Below, in pieces: positions 9,543 through 19,338 of a stretch of 64,000 bases of DNA (position 1 is its first letter; the number at the start of each line of letters is the position of its first letter). The position numbers and the translations under genes are program-made. The DNA is from Hippopus hippopus. Lineage: Eukaryota > Mollusca > Bivalvia > Cardiida > Cardiidae. Location: positions 17,511,859 to 17,575,858 of the forward strand of contig OX328099.1 of assembly GCA_946811185.2 (NCBI GenBank). Direction: 5' to 3'. The notes under the pieces were generated by a model. That model had not been told where the DNA came from, did no database searches, and was given only the letters and a program-made list of their open reading frames with translations.

Positions 9543-9757
9543 CCCTTTACCACAAACCGAGTTTTAGCCTTGTCCAAGTTGAAAGCATTTGCAGATGTCA
9601 TAATTAATAAATGTGGCGTAAACTGCTTTTTGTCTTTGATTGGGTACAACATACCTTTTGGAAAAGGAAAAAAATGCTGGTTACCAGTATTTTCTCCTTT
9701 TCCAGCAATGTTTTCAAAGGCTTTCTTTCTCAGGGTCATCATGTTTGGTAAAGAGTT
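9539..9757 (-). mobile_element. Family A MITE (A13), end of chain
   Basis: It shares TTAA 9539-9542 with A12. The axis reads GCTGGTTACCAG and the end GGTAAAGAGTT is followed by GAG, so the last TTAA is mutated. Confidence 0.85.
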
Positions 9758-10214
9758 GAGTCAATCAGTTATCAGCACACAGTAGATCTTCTTATGTCAA
9801 GGAAATTTAGCCTGGCCACTGGGAATGGCACCCTAGGAAGTTAATTACTATATAATAAAGACATTGATGGACAAAATGTTGTAAATGAATAAATAAAACT
9901 ATCAAAGTGATGCTATTTTTTCAATGAATGATTGATTTGAATATTATTTATTGTCAAAACTTGTGTTTGTACTCTTCACCATGCGAATGTTTACTTACAC
10001 AGTTGAACCCAACTTGGATACCACATGGATTAAGCAACCCACTGATTTACAGAAGCTAGTCTGTAGATTCCTACCTTCCTTTTTTAATCAGCATTATTGA
10101 TCTTGCATTAAAAGACCACCTGCCATAGGGACTACTTTCCTAACTACCCTTGCATGGTCTAGGAGTATAGGTTTTCCTGTATTTGCATAGGACAAACAAA
10201 ATGCAGCTGAAATT
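9758..10214. other. Unassigned spacer
   Basis: AT-rich sequence without a recognisable element or exon. Confidence 0.35.
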
Positions 10215-10331
10215 ATAGTTGTCTGAATGGGAAGGAAACTTGTGGAAAAGGGAGAAAATACTGCTAATAATGTTGTCAAAATGCTTCTTCCTCAGATTCG
10301 TAAAATGATGTAGTTGTTTGGTAAAGAGTAA
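10215..10331 (-). mobile_element. Family A MITE, half copy (A14)
   Basis: The core remnant GTGGAAAAGGGAGAAAATAC and the arm TTCTTCCTCAGATTCGTAAA ending TTTGGTAAAGAGTAA are recognisable. The other arm is absent. Confidence 0.65.
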
Positions 10332-10631
10332 ATCAGTTTTACTTTCTAGTGACCCATCAGATACAATAGTACATAAAGGCTGACAAAGATTTAGGAATTC
10401 TGATTTTGTAAGTCTATTGAATGTCTGTTCTCATACTACTTCTTAGCACTAAAGTAAAAACAATCCTAAATTACTGGAGGCAGTGCTTGATAGGTTTGGT
10501 TATGCCTGACTTGTCACACAGGAGGGGGGCATAGTAGAAGAATAGCAAGTTGGCTGTCAATATCAGAATTATTGGATAAAGTGATAGAGGAAAGGATGAC
10601 CATCAATCTTAAAAGTGAAGAGTGATTACAG

Positions 10632-10728
10632 ATCTTTGTGAATCATTTATTGATAGCTCAGATATGGAAATGAGGCTCGCTGTTATCGGTGCAATTAAGT
10701 CTGCTGCAGTATCAATACCACTGGGCAG
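10632..10728 (+). CDS. Candidate internal exon (HEAT-like helical segment), unknown protein
   Basis: The segment is flanked by ATTACAG on the left and a donor-like CAG|GTGTAA on the right. With two bases of a split codon at each end it encodes LCESFIDSSDMEMRLAVIGA followed by IKSAAVSIPLG. The alternation of acidic and hydrophobic positions suggests amphipathic helices of the HEAT/armadillo kind, but no family is identified. The outgoing phase fits the next candidate exon exactly. The acceptor has a weak pyrimidine tract. No ATG is needed because it would be internal. Confidence 0.4.
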
Positions 10729-10798
10729 GTGTAATGGTCATTTTGTTGGCCATCAGTTGGTCATCTTAACACTAAACAAAGCTTTCATTTTAATGCAG

Positions 10799-10870
10799 GG
10801 AGTATGCAGTTTCCTTTGATGCTATCGATCTTGAAGGTTGTGTTTCAGTTTTAAGTGACTGCTTCCTTGT
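10799..10870 (+). CDS. Candidate internal exon, unknown protein
   Basis: After a 70-nt intron-like gap ending TTTTAATGCAG, the first base completes an Arg codon and the frame reads EYAVSFDAIDLEGCVSVLSD then CFL. The donor would be CTTGT|GTAGTG, leaving two bases that complete Val with the next candidate exon. Short introns of 64-70 nt are unusual beside the long repeat-filled spacers, so a processed or misread origin remains possible. Confidence 0.35.
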
Positions 10871-10934
10871 GTAGTGTTTTGAAGATAAAGATTTTTTTGA
10901 TAAAGACTTGATTGTTTGTTTGCTTAAATTTCAG

Positions 10935-10995
10935 TGTAAATTTAGAGAAAGTTGAAGTGGAGGAATATGCAGATAGTCCATTGCTAGAAGCTTGA
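10935..10995 (+). CDS. Candidate terminal exon, unknown protein
   Basis: A strong acceptor (TTTGTTTGCTTAAATTTCAG) ends at 10934. One base completes the split Val codon and the frame reads VNLEKVEVEEYADSPLLEA, then TGA at 10993-10995. The acidic C-terminus and the perfect phase match with the two preceding pieces are the main evidence that 10632-10995 is the 3' end of a real + strand gene. I saw no AATAAA close downstream. Confidence 0.4.
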
Positions 10996-10999
10996 ATTG

Positions 11000-12051
11000 T
11001 TTTCACACAGATTTTAGATTTATAGTGTCCCAGAGAATTAATTGGTAAGGGACACAAAACAAAGGAAGTTTACTGACGATAGCTCCTAAAGAAACATCAC
11101 ACATTGGAGTATTATTGTGATCTGGTATTCATTTAAAAACAACAAAGGAAAATATTTGATTGGAGAAAAAATTAGATATAAACAAAGTTGAACTACAAAG
11201 ATTGGATATAAATTCTTTGTTCATATTTTGGATTCAAACGTTTGGGGATATATTTCTATTCTGTAAGTCTGATGAAGCTATTCTTACAATTGTATTGCAA
11301 GCTATTACAATAAGCATGTCTCTTGATGTTGTTGTTAGACTTGAATTATTGCATTTTTTTTTCAAAAAAGAATGTTGAGGACTGTGACAAAGGGATAAAA
11401 AAAAAAATACTGAAAACATATAAAAAAAAATATGGGCCATTCCTCATGTTTTCTGTATGTATTTCTGTCTAGATCTCAGTTTTAATGATGTGTATGACAA
11501 ATTTTTCTAATGGACAGATTTTTTTAAAACTTTGCACATACAAAGCTCATCATGTCTCTAGAAGATTACAGTAAAAAAAGGTAGGGGTCACCGTGCTCGT
11601 TTCTGAGAAATTTGCCTTTGAAAAAGGTATGTACAGTTCCAAAATTCAGCTTGTATTGGATTTAAAGCGCCTTTCTTAAATAGTCAGTTAAACAGGAAAA
11701 TTACAGGAAAAATATACAAATATACATCATTTAATGAAAATTCATATGTTTTTGCACAAAAAATATATAAAAGCCTGGTTTTGAGCATGGTAAATGTACA
11801 AATTAATATGCATGTTATATATAGACCATTGAGTTAAAAAGGGAGATAATTTGATCGAATTAAGGGTTAATCTTGAGAAAAATACATACTTTCTAATCGA
11901 CAGATTTTTCTTAAACTTTCCACACTTAAAGTATTTATAATTCTAAACAATAAGAAATAAAAATGGCACCTGTCCGTGCTTACTTCGTCAGAAAACGAGG
12001 TTGAAGGTCACTGTGGAAGTTATTTTTTCAAGGAAAAAAATAGGATAAAAG
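11000..12051. other. Unassigned spacer
   Basis: It contains two similar sentence-like motifs, AATTTTTCTAATGGACAGATTTTT-type at about 11500-11530 and TTTCTAATCGACAGATTTTTC-type at about 11891-11910, each followed by AAACTTT and CACA. They suggest an internal old duplication of about 390 bp spacing. No coding signal is supported. Confidence 0.4.
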
Positions 12052-12150
12052 CTCAGCAGACATGGTGGGAAAAGGAGAAATATCTCAATAGGAGCGATTT
12101 CTCCTTTTCCAACAATGATTTTCAAAGTGGAAACAGCTATACTTCCACAA
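12052..12150 (+). mobile_element. Family A relative with an altered core (A15)
   Basis: CATGGTGGGAAAAGGAGAAA and TTTCTCCTTTTCCAACAATG flank a different loop (TATCTCAATAGGAGCGA). The outer stem is that of family A; the inner stem has been replaced. Arms are not recognisable. Confidence 0.6.
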
Positions 12151-12405
12151 ATTTAAATTTCCTGCCTTTGTTTGGTGTGTAACGCCGTTTCAGCAGCATT
12201 TTGGTGACAGTTCAAAGATCCATTATTTTTTCTTCACCAATACTACCAGAAGAAAGTGCTACTTGTTTCAGTGCGCCAATAGTATTACCATTATGTGCAA
12301 AAAATACACTTTTAATTCAATGTCCACAACAAAAATACATGCGCAGTAGGATGTGCACGAACATTTGTCATATACGTCGTTAAAGTGATCTGTGAAGTCT
12401 TAGTT

Positions 12406-12472
12406 GAAGTTACCTCTTTACCACATGACAAAACTTTAGTCCAAATCCAAACTATTTCCATGTAACATATTA
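12406..12472 (-). mobile_element. Family A arm fragment (A16)
   Basis: TACCTCTTTACCACATGACA continuing to AAACTTTAGTCCAAATCCAA is one right arm in minus orientation. It abuts the TTAA of the next copy. Confidence 0.6.
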
Positions 12473-12697
12473 ACTCTTTACCAAACAATCCCTGGTTTTC
12501 ACGATTCTGTGAAAGAAGCCTTTTGAAAACATTGTGGGAAAAGGAGAAAATACTGGTTACCAGCATTTTCTCCTTTTCCCACAATGTTTTCTAACCTTCC
12601 CAATATAAATTTCAACTTTTGAATCACTTTACTTCTGTTGTCTGCTCTTGCTTTCAATTTGGAAAAGTCTAAAATTTTGTTGTCTAGAAAAGAGTTA
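12469..12697 (+). mobile_element. Family A MITE (A17)
   Basis: TTAACTCTTTACCAAACAAT starts the copy and AGAAAAGAGTTAA ends it. The dyad at about 12526-12591 is nearly perfect, but its axis is GGTTACC, the form usual in minus copies, so the core has been flipped relative to its arms. Confidence 0.9.
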
Positions 12698-12928
12698 ATT
12701 AACCCTTTACCAAACAATCCCTGGTTTTTACGACCCAGAGGAATAAGCCTTCTGAAAACATTGTGGGAAAAGGAGAAAATGGTGGAAACCAGCATTTTCT
12801 CCTTTTCCAGCAATGTTTTCTACTCTTCTTAAGTTAAGTTTCAATTTTTGAGTCACGTTTATTTTGTCATCTGCAAATGCTTTCAATTTGGACATGTCTA
12901 AACTTTTTTTCATTTGGTAAAGAGTTAA
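12694..12928 (+). mobile_element. Family A MITE (A18)
   Basis: It follows A17 with TTAATTAACCCTTTACC between them. The axis region is GGTGGAAACCAGC, and the end is TTTGGTAAAGAGTTAA. Confidence 0.9.
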
Positions 12929-13416
12929 AGTGGTTCAGATAGTAGGACTTGCTTTTCTTGTAGATGATGATTAGACAGCACAAAAAATACATTCTGTCTC
13001 ATGATCCGCACTTTGATATCATGTCAAAACTGAGACTTTCCATTCCCTTTGCATTATGAGGTTTAAGTTATAATTTTTTCTATAATTAGGCATACAATAT
13101 TGAGTTCTCTATTAGCTATGGATGCCATGGTAACACTTCCGTAGTGACATTGTAACTAACCTTCATCAACAATAAAACATTGATAAATTGCTCATCTGAG
13201 ACTTCAACTTTATAGAAGATGTCACCATATTACTTGCAGAACATTGGTCCAAAACCTTTTTCGTAGTCAACGCATTTCGTAATGTATCACAGAAGTCTTG
13301 TTTAGTGCAGATCACTTTTTTTATTGTCTTGCAGAAGAAAAAGCCGTTATTTACATCAAAGGCCCTATAGCTGCCCAAAGTAAACAGTTCAGATGTTAAA
13401 ATGCATTCAAATTTTT
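12929..13416. other. Unassigned spacer
   Basis: A minus-strand open frame of 70 codons lies at 13166-13378 but has no splice context or recognisable family. No repeats were seen. Confidence 0.35.
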
Positions 13417-13669
13417 ATCATACCATCTAAAAGTATGTAAATTATTGTGAAGATGACAATCTGTTATTATATGGTCGGTCCATTTATTAGCCACTGACAT
13501 AAAAGTGAAATTTGAAACTAGGTTAAAAGTTGCCAGATCACTCCATCCTCGTTTACTGTTTACCTGATTTGAAAACTAATTTTTCTGCCAGCCATTTACA
13601 CTTGGACAGACTGTACAATAAAATATTGTCATCTTCACAATAATTTCCATACTTTTACATGGTACGATA
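13417..13669. mobile_element. Fold-back MITE with about 50-bp inverted ends
   Basis: TACCATCTAAAAGTATGTAA followed by ATTATTGTGAAGATGACAAT at the left is matched by the complement of the right end, TACCATGTAAAAGTATGGAA followed by the same ATTATTGTGAAGATGACAAT. The roughly 150-bp centre is unpaired. This is a third MITE type without TTAA ends. Confidence 0.8.
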
Positions 13670-13773
13670 TAAACTCAAAGCATTTTACCATCCCATTGTT
13701 TAGTTTTGGCAGCTTTAAGGCCTTTATTTAACCATATAAAAAGATGTTTTCAAAGTTTTCTGCTGCAAATTTG

Positions 13774-14001
13774 TTAAATCCTTTACAAAATGAAAACTTT
13801 TTTAACTTGTTCATATTCAAAGCATTTTCAGATGACAAATGTGAACTTGGCTTAAATCATATAATTTGTTGTAAATGGGTGGAAAACTTTGTGGGAAAAG
13901 GAAAAAAAATGCTGGTTACTGGCATTTGCTCCTTTCCCCACAGTGTTTTAAAATCTTTCTTCCTCAGGGAGTCAAAACTGGATTGTGCGGTAAAAAGTGA
14001 A
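13774..14001 (-). mobile_element. Family A MITE, diverged (A19)
   Basis: TTAAATCCTTTACAAAATGA starts the copy, and GGATTGTGCGGTAAAAAGTG ends it. The core is recognisable around GTGGGAAAAGG and GCTGGTTACTGGC. Confidence 0.82.
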
Positions 14002-14012
14002 GGATCTAATGA

Positions 14013-14067
14013 TTTAACTCTTAATCAAACAATCTTGTGTTTTTCAGTACCCAAAGGAAGTTGGCCT
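14013..14067 (+). mobile_element. Family A arm fragment (A20)
   Basis: TTAACTCTTAATCAAACAAT to AAGGAAGTTGGCC is a left arm cut before the core. It is directly followed by the start of A21. Confidence 0.6.
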
Positions 14068-14633
14068 TTAATTCCTTACCAAACTACAAAACTTTAGACT
14101 GGTCTGTGCCGAGCCTGGGTAGCTCAGTCGGTACCATGCAGGACTTGAAAACAGGGGGTAGTGGGTTCAATCCCTGGCCTGGCCAGTTTCTTTCCGAAGA
14201 TTACAGATGATAGTCATTGCAACAGGATTCATTTATCTTCCACCGCTGGCCATTGTTTCAACAGTTGTTATGTGGGAAAGCAGCCAATGGCTTGGAAAGA
14301 ATATTGTGCAGAGTACTGGTGAAAGAGATTCCAGGAAAGCATGGGTAGGTGCACTGGCCACCACAATATAACTGAAATAATGTTGAAAGCGGTGTTAAAA
14401 ACCATACAATCAATCAATCAATTAGACTGGTCCAATTTAAAAGCACTTGCAAACAACAAAATAAATATGGCATGAATGATGGGATTTGCTAGTTACCAGC
14501 ATTTCTTCCCTTTCCCACTAACTTTTCCAACAAATTGTATGATTTAATCGATGTTCACATTTTGTCTTCTGAACATGCCTTGAAACGTCTATAAAGGCGA
14601 GTTAAAACTTAGGATTGTGTAGTAAAGGGTGAA
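14066..14633 (-). mobile_element. Family A MITE split by a SINE (A21)
   Basis: TTAATTCCTTACCAAACTAC continues to TTAGACTGGTC at 14104. The arm resumes after the SINE with TTAGACTGGTCCAATTTAAA at 14422, and the copy ends TTAGGATTGTGTAGTAAAGG. Only the right half of the core remains (AGTTACCAGCATTTCTTCCC). Confidence 0.85.
14105..14421 (+). mobile_element. Full-length tRNA-derived SINE with 11-bp target duplication
   Basis: The head GAGCCTGGGTAGCTCAGTCG carries an A box and GGGTTCAATCCC a B box (about 14162-14173), so Pol III transcription is expected. The body has GACAGGATTCATTT-type sequence and GGTGCACTGGCCACCAC, and the tail is AAAAACCATACAATCAATCA. The 11-bp TTAGACTGGTC occurs at 14094-14104 and again at 14422-14432, and both copies lie inside one family A arm. 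The 3' tail must be recognised by a LINE partner, not seen here. It resembles molluscan V-SINE-like elements such as RUDI, but I cannot confirm that. Confidence 0.92.
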
Positions 14634-14779
14634 AGTGAAAAAAGGAGTATGTTATGAGCCAAGATTTTCTCTTTTCCCTACTGTTTTCTACCGTGTCAAA
14701 GACAAATCCAAGCATAGAACCACATGTATTTTGTTGTCAGCATTTTCGACTAGTCTAAATTTTCATTCCTCTATTAAAG
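14632..14779 (+). mobile_element. Family A MITE, partial (A22)
   Basis: The core half GAAAAAAGGAGTATGTTATG with TTTTCTCTTTTCCC and a right arm through TTTTGTTGTCAGCATTTTCG are recognisable. The left arm is lost. Confidence 0.65.
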
Positions 14780-15010
14780 AAATTGATCTCCATTTCTGAT
14801 ACTGTATATGTGGATATATATGTGTGTCCAATAGTTAATGAATTACTGATTACAGACATTTTGCGAACGGAAATATTTGCGATTTCAAGACACCCGTTAT
14901 TTGTTAGTATACGTGTGGTAAAATACACAACCAGCAAAGTTTGCGAATTTTTCAAATTTGCGAAATCACAAAAATTTCCATGTCGCAAAAATTTCCACTT
15001 AGATAGTAGT
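14780..15010. other. Unassigned stretch with repeated TTTGCGA motifs
   Basis: TTTGCGATTTC (about 14876), TTTGCGAATTTTTC (14940) and TTTGCGAAATCAC (14957), plus two CAAAAATTTCCA copies (14969 and 14985), suggest the eroded end of an unknown repeat. Confidence 0.35.
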
Positions 15011-15016
15011 TATGGA

Positions 15017-16091
15017 CAGGGTTTTCCTTGACGCACGATTTTGTGCGTTTTGACGCATCTTTAAGGAAAATGACCCGCAATTTTTTCAGTAATGCGTCAT
15101 TGTTGACGCACAAATACTATAAGAGGTACTAACGATCGTATATACTTTCGACACTGTTACATCGCGAGTAGATGAAAAATCTGGAGTACGAAGAGAAAAT
15201 GGGACGAAACATTGGACTGTGTATTGATTTTACTAGAATACCGTCGGTCTTTAAACTGGTCTAAACTAAACCAGTCGATCTCTAATGAAAAAAATTTGGC
15301 TCTGTCAAAATCAACGTCATTCTTGCTGTCTGCAAGGAAGAAGAGCCCTTAAACAAAGATCAGACGATACAACGCTTGTAACAGCACCAAGAATCACATT
15401 TCAAGGTCTCGAGGGTTTTACTGTAAATTAGCTAAAGAGATACACCTTGTTATTCGTTGAAAACAGCGGTATGAACGCGACCCGCGTGTCGAAACACAGG
15501 AATCGGCCATTTAATTGGTGAAAATAGTTTATTTTCGGCCGAAATGGATAATCTCTATCAAGAAAAATAACAGAGGTTTCCCAATCTGGCCGACAAGAAG
15601 CTTTCTTCACCAACTAAACGGTCGATTCCTGTGATAAAAACAAAATAACCCTTTACCATAGACAGAGGCTACACATACTTCGAAAATCAACCCTTGTGCA
15701 TCATCAAAACACTAGCGGTCATGACGATACCCTTGAAACATTAAAATTACTTAGAGATATAACAGCTTGTCTGCAGCTAGAGCATATTTGCTCGTTAAGA
15801 ACAGGCTTAAATAAAGCATACTCCAGATAGTCTTTATGAAAAAGGTGCCACCTAGGCTGTAAGCTCCTTCTATATAGAGAATCTCTGGTGTTATTATATA
15901 TCTATCACCCAGAAATAATTCATAAGATTTACAGTGAATAGAAAAAAAAACCACATACTTTCACAAATAGTAGCTTTTGTTTAAGCGAATTACATTTTGT
16001 TGTGACCCCCATAAATTCCAAAATGACCCCCAATATTTTTGACTAGGGGGTCACAATGACCCCCTATTTTTGTGGCCAAGGGAAAACCCTG
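15017..16091. mobile_element. CAGGG-ended DNA transposon derivative, 6-bp target duplication
   Basis: The left end CAGGGTTTTCCTTGACGCAC and the complement of the right end CAGGGTTTTCCCTTGGCCAC agree over the first 11 bases and then with an indel. TATGGA lies directly outside both ends (15011-15016 and 16092-16097). Length is 1075 bp with no transposase frame, so it is non-autonomous. CAGGG ends are typical of hAT elements, but hAT usually makes 8-bp duplications; 6 bp would fit a variant hAT group or Dada. Internal dyads include GACGCACGATTTTGTGCGTT at 15030 and the GACCCCC/GGGGGTC set at 16005-16062. Confidence 0.82.
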
Positions 16092-16195
16092 TATGGAGAT
16101 ACTAAATAATTGTAAGCATGACACAGGATAAAAGGAGAGGACAAAACTTTTTGAACTGTGTTGATAAGAGGGAGACAAGAGGACTTATTGCTTTT

Positions 16196-16412
16196 CAACC
16201 CCTTTACCACAAAATACCGACTTTTAATGACTCTGAGGAAGAGAACTTTTGAAAACATTTTTGGAAAAGGAGAAAATGCTGGAAGCCAGCATTTTCTCCT
16301 TTTCCCTAAATGTTTTCTACCCTTCGATAATCAAATTTTAATATTCAAGTCACATTCTGTCGTCTACAAATGCTTTAAATTTGTACAAGTCTACTTTTTT
16401 GTTCTTTGTCAT
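16196..16412 (+). mobile_element. Family A MITE (A23)
   Basis: TCAACCCCTTTACCACAAAA starts the copy. The core has an AAGC axis (GCTGGAAGCCAGC). The right end is eroded after AAGTCTACTTTTTTG. Confidence 0.85.
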
Positions 16413-16941
16413 CTTATTTTCGAAATAACTATAGAGATTTAAGGGTCTGGATGTGTGAAGCAATTGCTTAAAGAAAGGCTTTTTTGTCCATAGATATTGC
16501 TGATATGCCTGATTAAGGAACTCTCTTTAAGATGAAAATACATATAGATCTAAATCAAAGCGCACCACTACGTGAAACAGTTCAGCAAGGGAGATAATTC
16601 TGCAACTCTGTTTATTGATAGTTGATTTCCAGCTCTCTGCAGATATTGCTTGTGTCTCTGCTATTATGTAAATGTCTTCATTGTTAGGATATTGACAAAG
16701 TGTCAGATTCCTATTTTTTTGATACATTCTATAGACTACAGTGTGATTTCAGGGGGCTTAACCATTTGCCACAGCTTAGTAGCGTTGTCATATGACCTTT
16801 GTGCCTTCGTGAGACATTTCTTATGGATTTAAATAGACTTGATTGCCTGCTTTTAAGTCTCTGCAAGTGAAAATGCTTTTTACAGTTGTATACTGTACAG
16901 GCTTTTTTAGACATACTACAATTTTCTTCAAGTGACAAGGA
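16413..16941. other. Unassigned spacer
   Basis: No supported repeat or exon. The short open frames here have no splice context. Confidence 0.35.
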
Positions 16942-17064
16942 GTTCTACCCTTTAGCACAGCATCCCGAGTTTTATAACCCATACAAAAAAAACTTTTGAA
17001 AATGTTGTGGGAAAACATGAAAATGTTGGTGACCAGCATTTTCTCCTCAGTTTGGTAAAGGTTC
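16942..17064 (+). mobile_element. Family A MITE with right arm deleted (A24)
   Basis: The left arm TTCTACCCTTTAGCACAGCA and the core through CAGCATTTTCTCC are present. The sequence then jumps straight to CAGTTTGGTAAAGGTT, so about 110 bp of right arm are missing while the terminus survives. Confidence 0.75.
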
Positions 17065-17076
17065 ATTAGATTAAAG

Positions 17077-17205
17077 AAATTCTACATAAAAGAAGGAATC
17101 AAATCCATCAACTAGCAGTATCAAGCAAAAGACAGCACAAAGAGAACCAGCTGACAAGGGAGAACATTGATAATTGGAGTGACCCTATCAAAGTTTCATT
17201 TTGGA
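17077..17205 (+). repeat. Direct duplication, copy 1
   Basis: AATCAAATCCATCAACTAGC, GACAGCACAAAGAGA and GGGAGAACATTGATAATTGG recur in the same order at about 17400-17545. This appears to be a segmental duplication about 330 bp apart. Confidence 0.65.
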
Positions 17206-17298
17206 ACGTAATATTTTATAAATATGTGAGCTGTTGCCGTGATATGACTGAAGCAATGTTGAAAACAGCGTAAATTACTATTCATTCATTCATTAAAT
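17206..17298 (+). mobile_element. SINE 3' tail fragment
   Basis: TATGTGAGCTGTTGCCGTGA, TATGACTGAAGCAATGTTGA and the ATTCATTCATTCATT terminus match the tails of the SINEs at 8372 and 14105. Confidence 0.6.
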
Positions 17299-17399
17299 TT
17301 AAATGCATTTTAATATCAGCATTGCTTTCTTTTGGCTGCTATTGGGCCTTTGATGTAATACCATCACTGGGTGAATAAAGTTTACGTTCTGCTGGTGGT

Positions 17400-17546
17400 A
17401 ACAAAATTATAGATAAAAGAAGAGAATCAAATCCACCGATTAGCATGTAAAGTGAAAGACAGCACAAAGAGAGTTTTGACAGCAGTTCCAGCAGAGACAG
17501 GAGAACATTGAATGATAATTGGAATGATCCAATCAAAATTTGTTCT
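17400..17546 (+). repeat. Direct duplication, copy 2
   Basis: AATCAAATCCACCGATTAGC, GACAGCACAAAGAGA and AGGAGAACATTGAATGATAA align with copy 1 at 17077-17205. The two copies differ by several small insertions. Confidence 0.65.
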
Positions 17547-17730
17547 CTATCATTATTCGGGAATGTATTGTTTCAGACAGACATGCCCAACAGCTCTAGG
17601 AGGCAAATTGATTAGATATTTTCTGGATGCGTGGCCATGGAATAAATGTCCTTATAGAATCTTGTCCTATAGGTTTTTTTTCTACAAAATCATTTTTCCC
17701 CTTTTCTTTGAGTCAATCGTAGATTTTCAC

Positions 17731-17875
17731 TTAACCCTTTACCACAGAATCCCAAGTTTTAATGACCCTAAGGAAGAGGGCTTTTGAAAACATTGAGGTA
17801 AAAATGAGAAAATGCTAGTAACCAGCATTTTCCCACACTGTTTTCTAGCCTTTCTTGGACAAAATCTGATAATTC
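17731..17875 (+). mobile_element. Family A MITE, 3' truncated (A25)
   Basis: TTAACCCTTTACCACAGAAT starts the copy. The core is shortened on its right side (AACCAGCATTTTCCCACACT) and the right arm fades out after TTCTTGGACAAAATCTGATA. Confidence 0.75.
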
Positions 17876-18534
17876 ATATATTGCAAAAACATTCAGGCTT
17901 CTACTTGCACCATGCTGGAGAAAGAAAAAGTAACCATTACAATGTCCTTCTTGCAGCATTTCCTTTCATAATTTTTTTGGTACTTGCAGAATAGAGTACA
18001 TCAATAAGATCAGTCCAAAGTTTAGAGTAAGGCAAAACCTTAACATTATGAAGTGCCTTTTCTCTGCCAGATATGAAATGATCAATACTGACATTCTCAT
18101 AGGAGTGTAGCAGAACATTTTAGATTTTCAGAGTATCTGAAATTCGAAGTCATTGCGCCATTATTTTCCTCACAAAATATCCATTGATTATAGAGATACT
18201 GTTTTGGAACTTGCATTTATGAGTTTCCGCATGCAATCTTATTTCATATTTTGAGAGGGAGGGAAGTTAGATGGCGCTGTGTAAGTGGCAAATGGACTTT
18301 GCTGTACATGAGAAAATTCCCATGAGTAAAGAGTAAACTTTCTAGGCTATCTTCTGAGGTCTGTTTATGATACATGATACATTTTCATAACTTTGTTTTT
18401 TCCTGTTCTTTACACATATTCCTTTGTGCTTCGACCTATACTTAATTAAGCAGTTCTTTCATTGTGATCCTATTTTAAGATGTTTACTAACAGCCCATAT
18501 TTTAGTTTTATTATTGGTGCCATTGCAACAGGTC
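17876..18534. other. Unassigned spacer
   Basis: No feature that I can support. Confidence 0.35.
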
Positions 18535-18738
18535 ACCCTTAAAGTGCAACAAAAACAAAAAAGATTTTTTTTTTGAGATAAAAAATAGCCTTGATGATAA
18601 TGTTTTCAAAGCTGCTTGCTGCTAGAATATCTCAGCATAGGGGACATTGTAGATCCAAGATCAGACTTGACTTTAGTCACAGTGAGATGTCGATCTATAC
18701 TGGCCACAAAAGCATCTGTAACTGTGATAAGCACCAAG
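18535..18738 (+). mobile_element. Family B2 element, diverged
   Basis: GAATATCTCAGCATAGGGGA, TGTAGATCCAAGATCAGACT and GATCTATACTGGCCACAAAA follow the B2 order. The dyad is present but imperfect and the termini (CCCTTAAAGTGC at the left) are worn. Confidence 0.6.
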
Positions 18739-19338
18739 GTTATTTAGATTCGTTATCGCTGACATTTCTCACCAGTACTGCACCTAACATTCTTCCAAAG
18801 CTTGAATCAAGTTACATGGCCTGACATAAGCAGTGTCAAGACATCAGTGTTAGCAGATGACTTCCATCCACTTATGAAACAATGTTTTGATCAAGGATGT
18901 TGGTCATGCTCGCAAAACAATTATACCATCAGTAGAACTTTTAAACTTTTAATACTATCAAGTGTCATTGGTGTACGGGTGTTTGCACTGCAATCCAGAT
19001 TTTCAAATGTTTTTCCAACTATCTGAGATAGAATAAAATCAAGTTTTTCTTCCACTGAAAATTGGGACCATAGCTGGTGCCATTCACATTCCTTTCTGAA
19101 GCTGATAATGTAGAAAAGGGATCAAAATGAAAGGATGTAATAATCCTGTTGAATTGTTTATACAAATGTGTTACATCAGAACCCATGCAAAATAAACTGT
19201 TATTAACAAATTCAAGATGGCCGCATAGCTCACAGTAGTTTCAATGATAATGAATGTTGCAGCATATTTTTATGAAACTTTAATTCAGAAGAAACAAATG
19301 GAAACTTTACTGCGTACATGTTTTTGGGTAAATGTTTG
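18739..19338. other. Unassigned spacer
   Basis: Short open frames (for example 18802-19026) lack splice signals at both sides. No repeat is recognised. Confidence 0.3.

Noticed and set aside
12499..12913. Overlapping open frames of 60-104 codons with GKGENAGYQHFLLFPQCF-type peptides
   Set aside because: The same peptide recurs wherever a family A core occurs, in both directions, because the dyad lacks stops in some frames. It is a by-product of the repeat, not a protein family.
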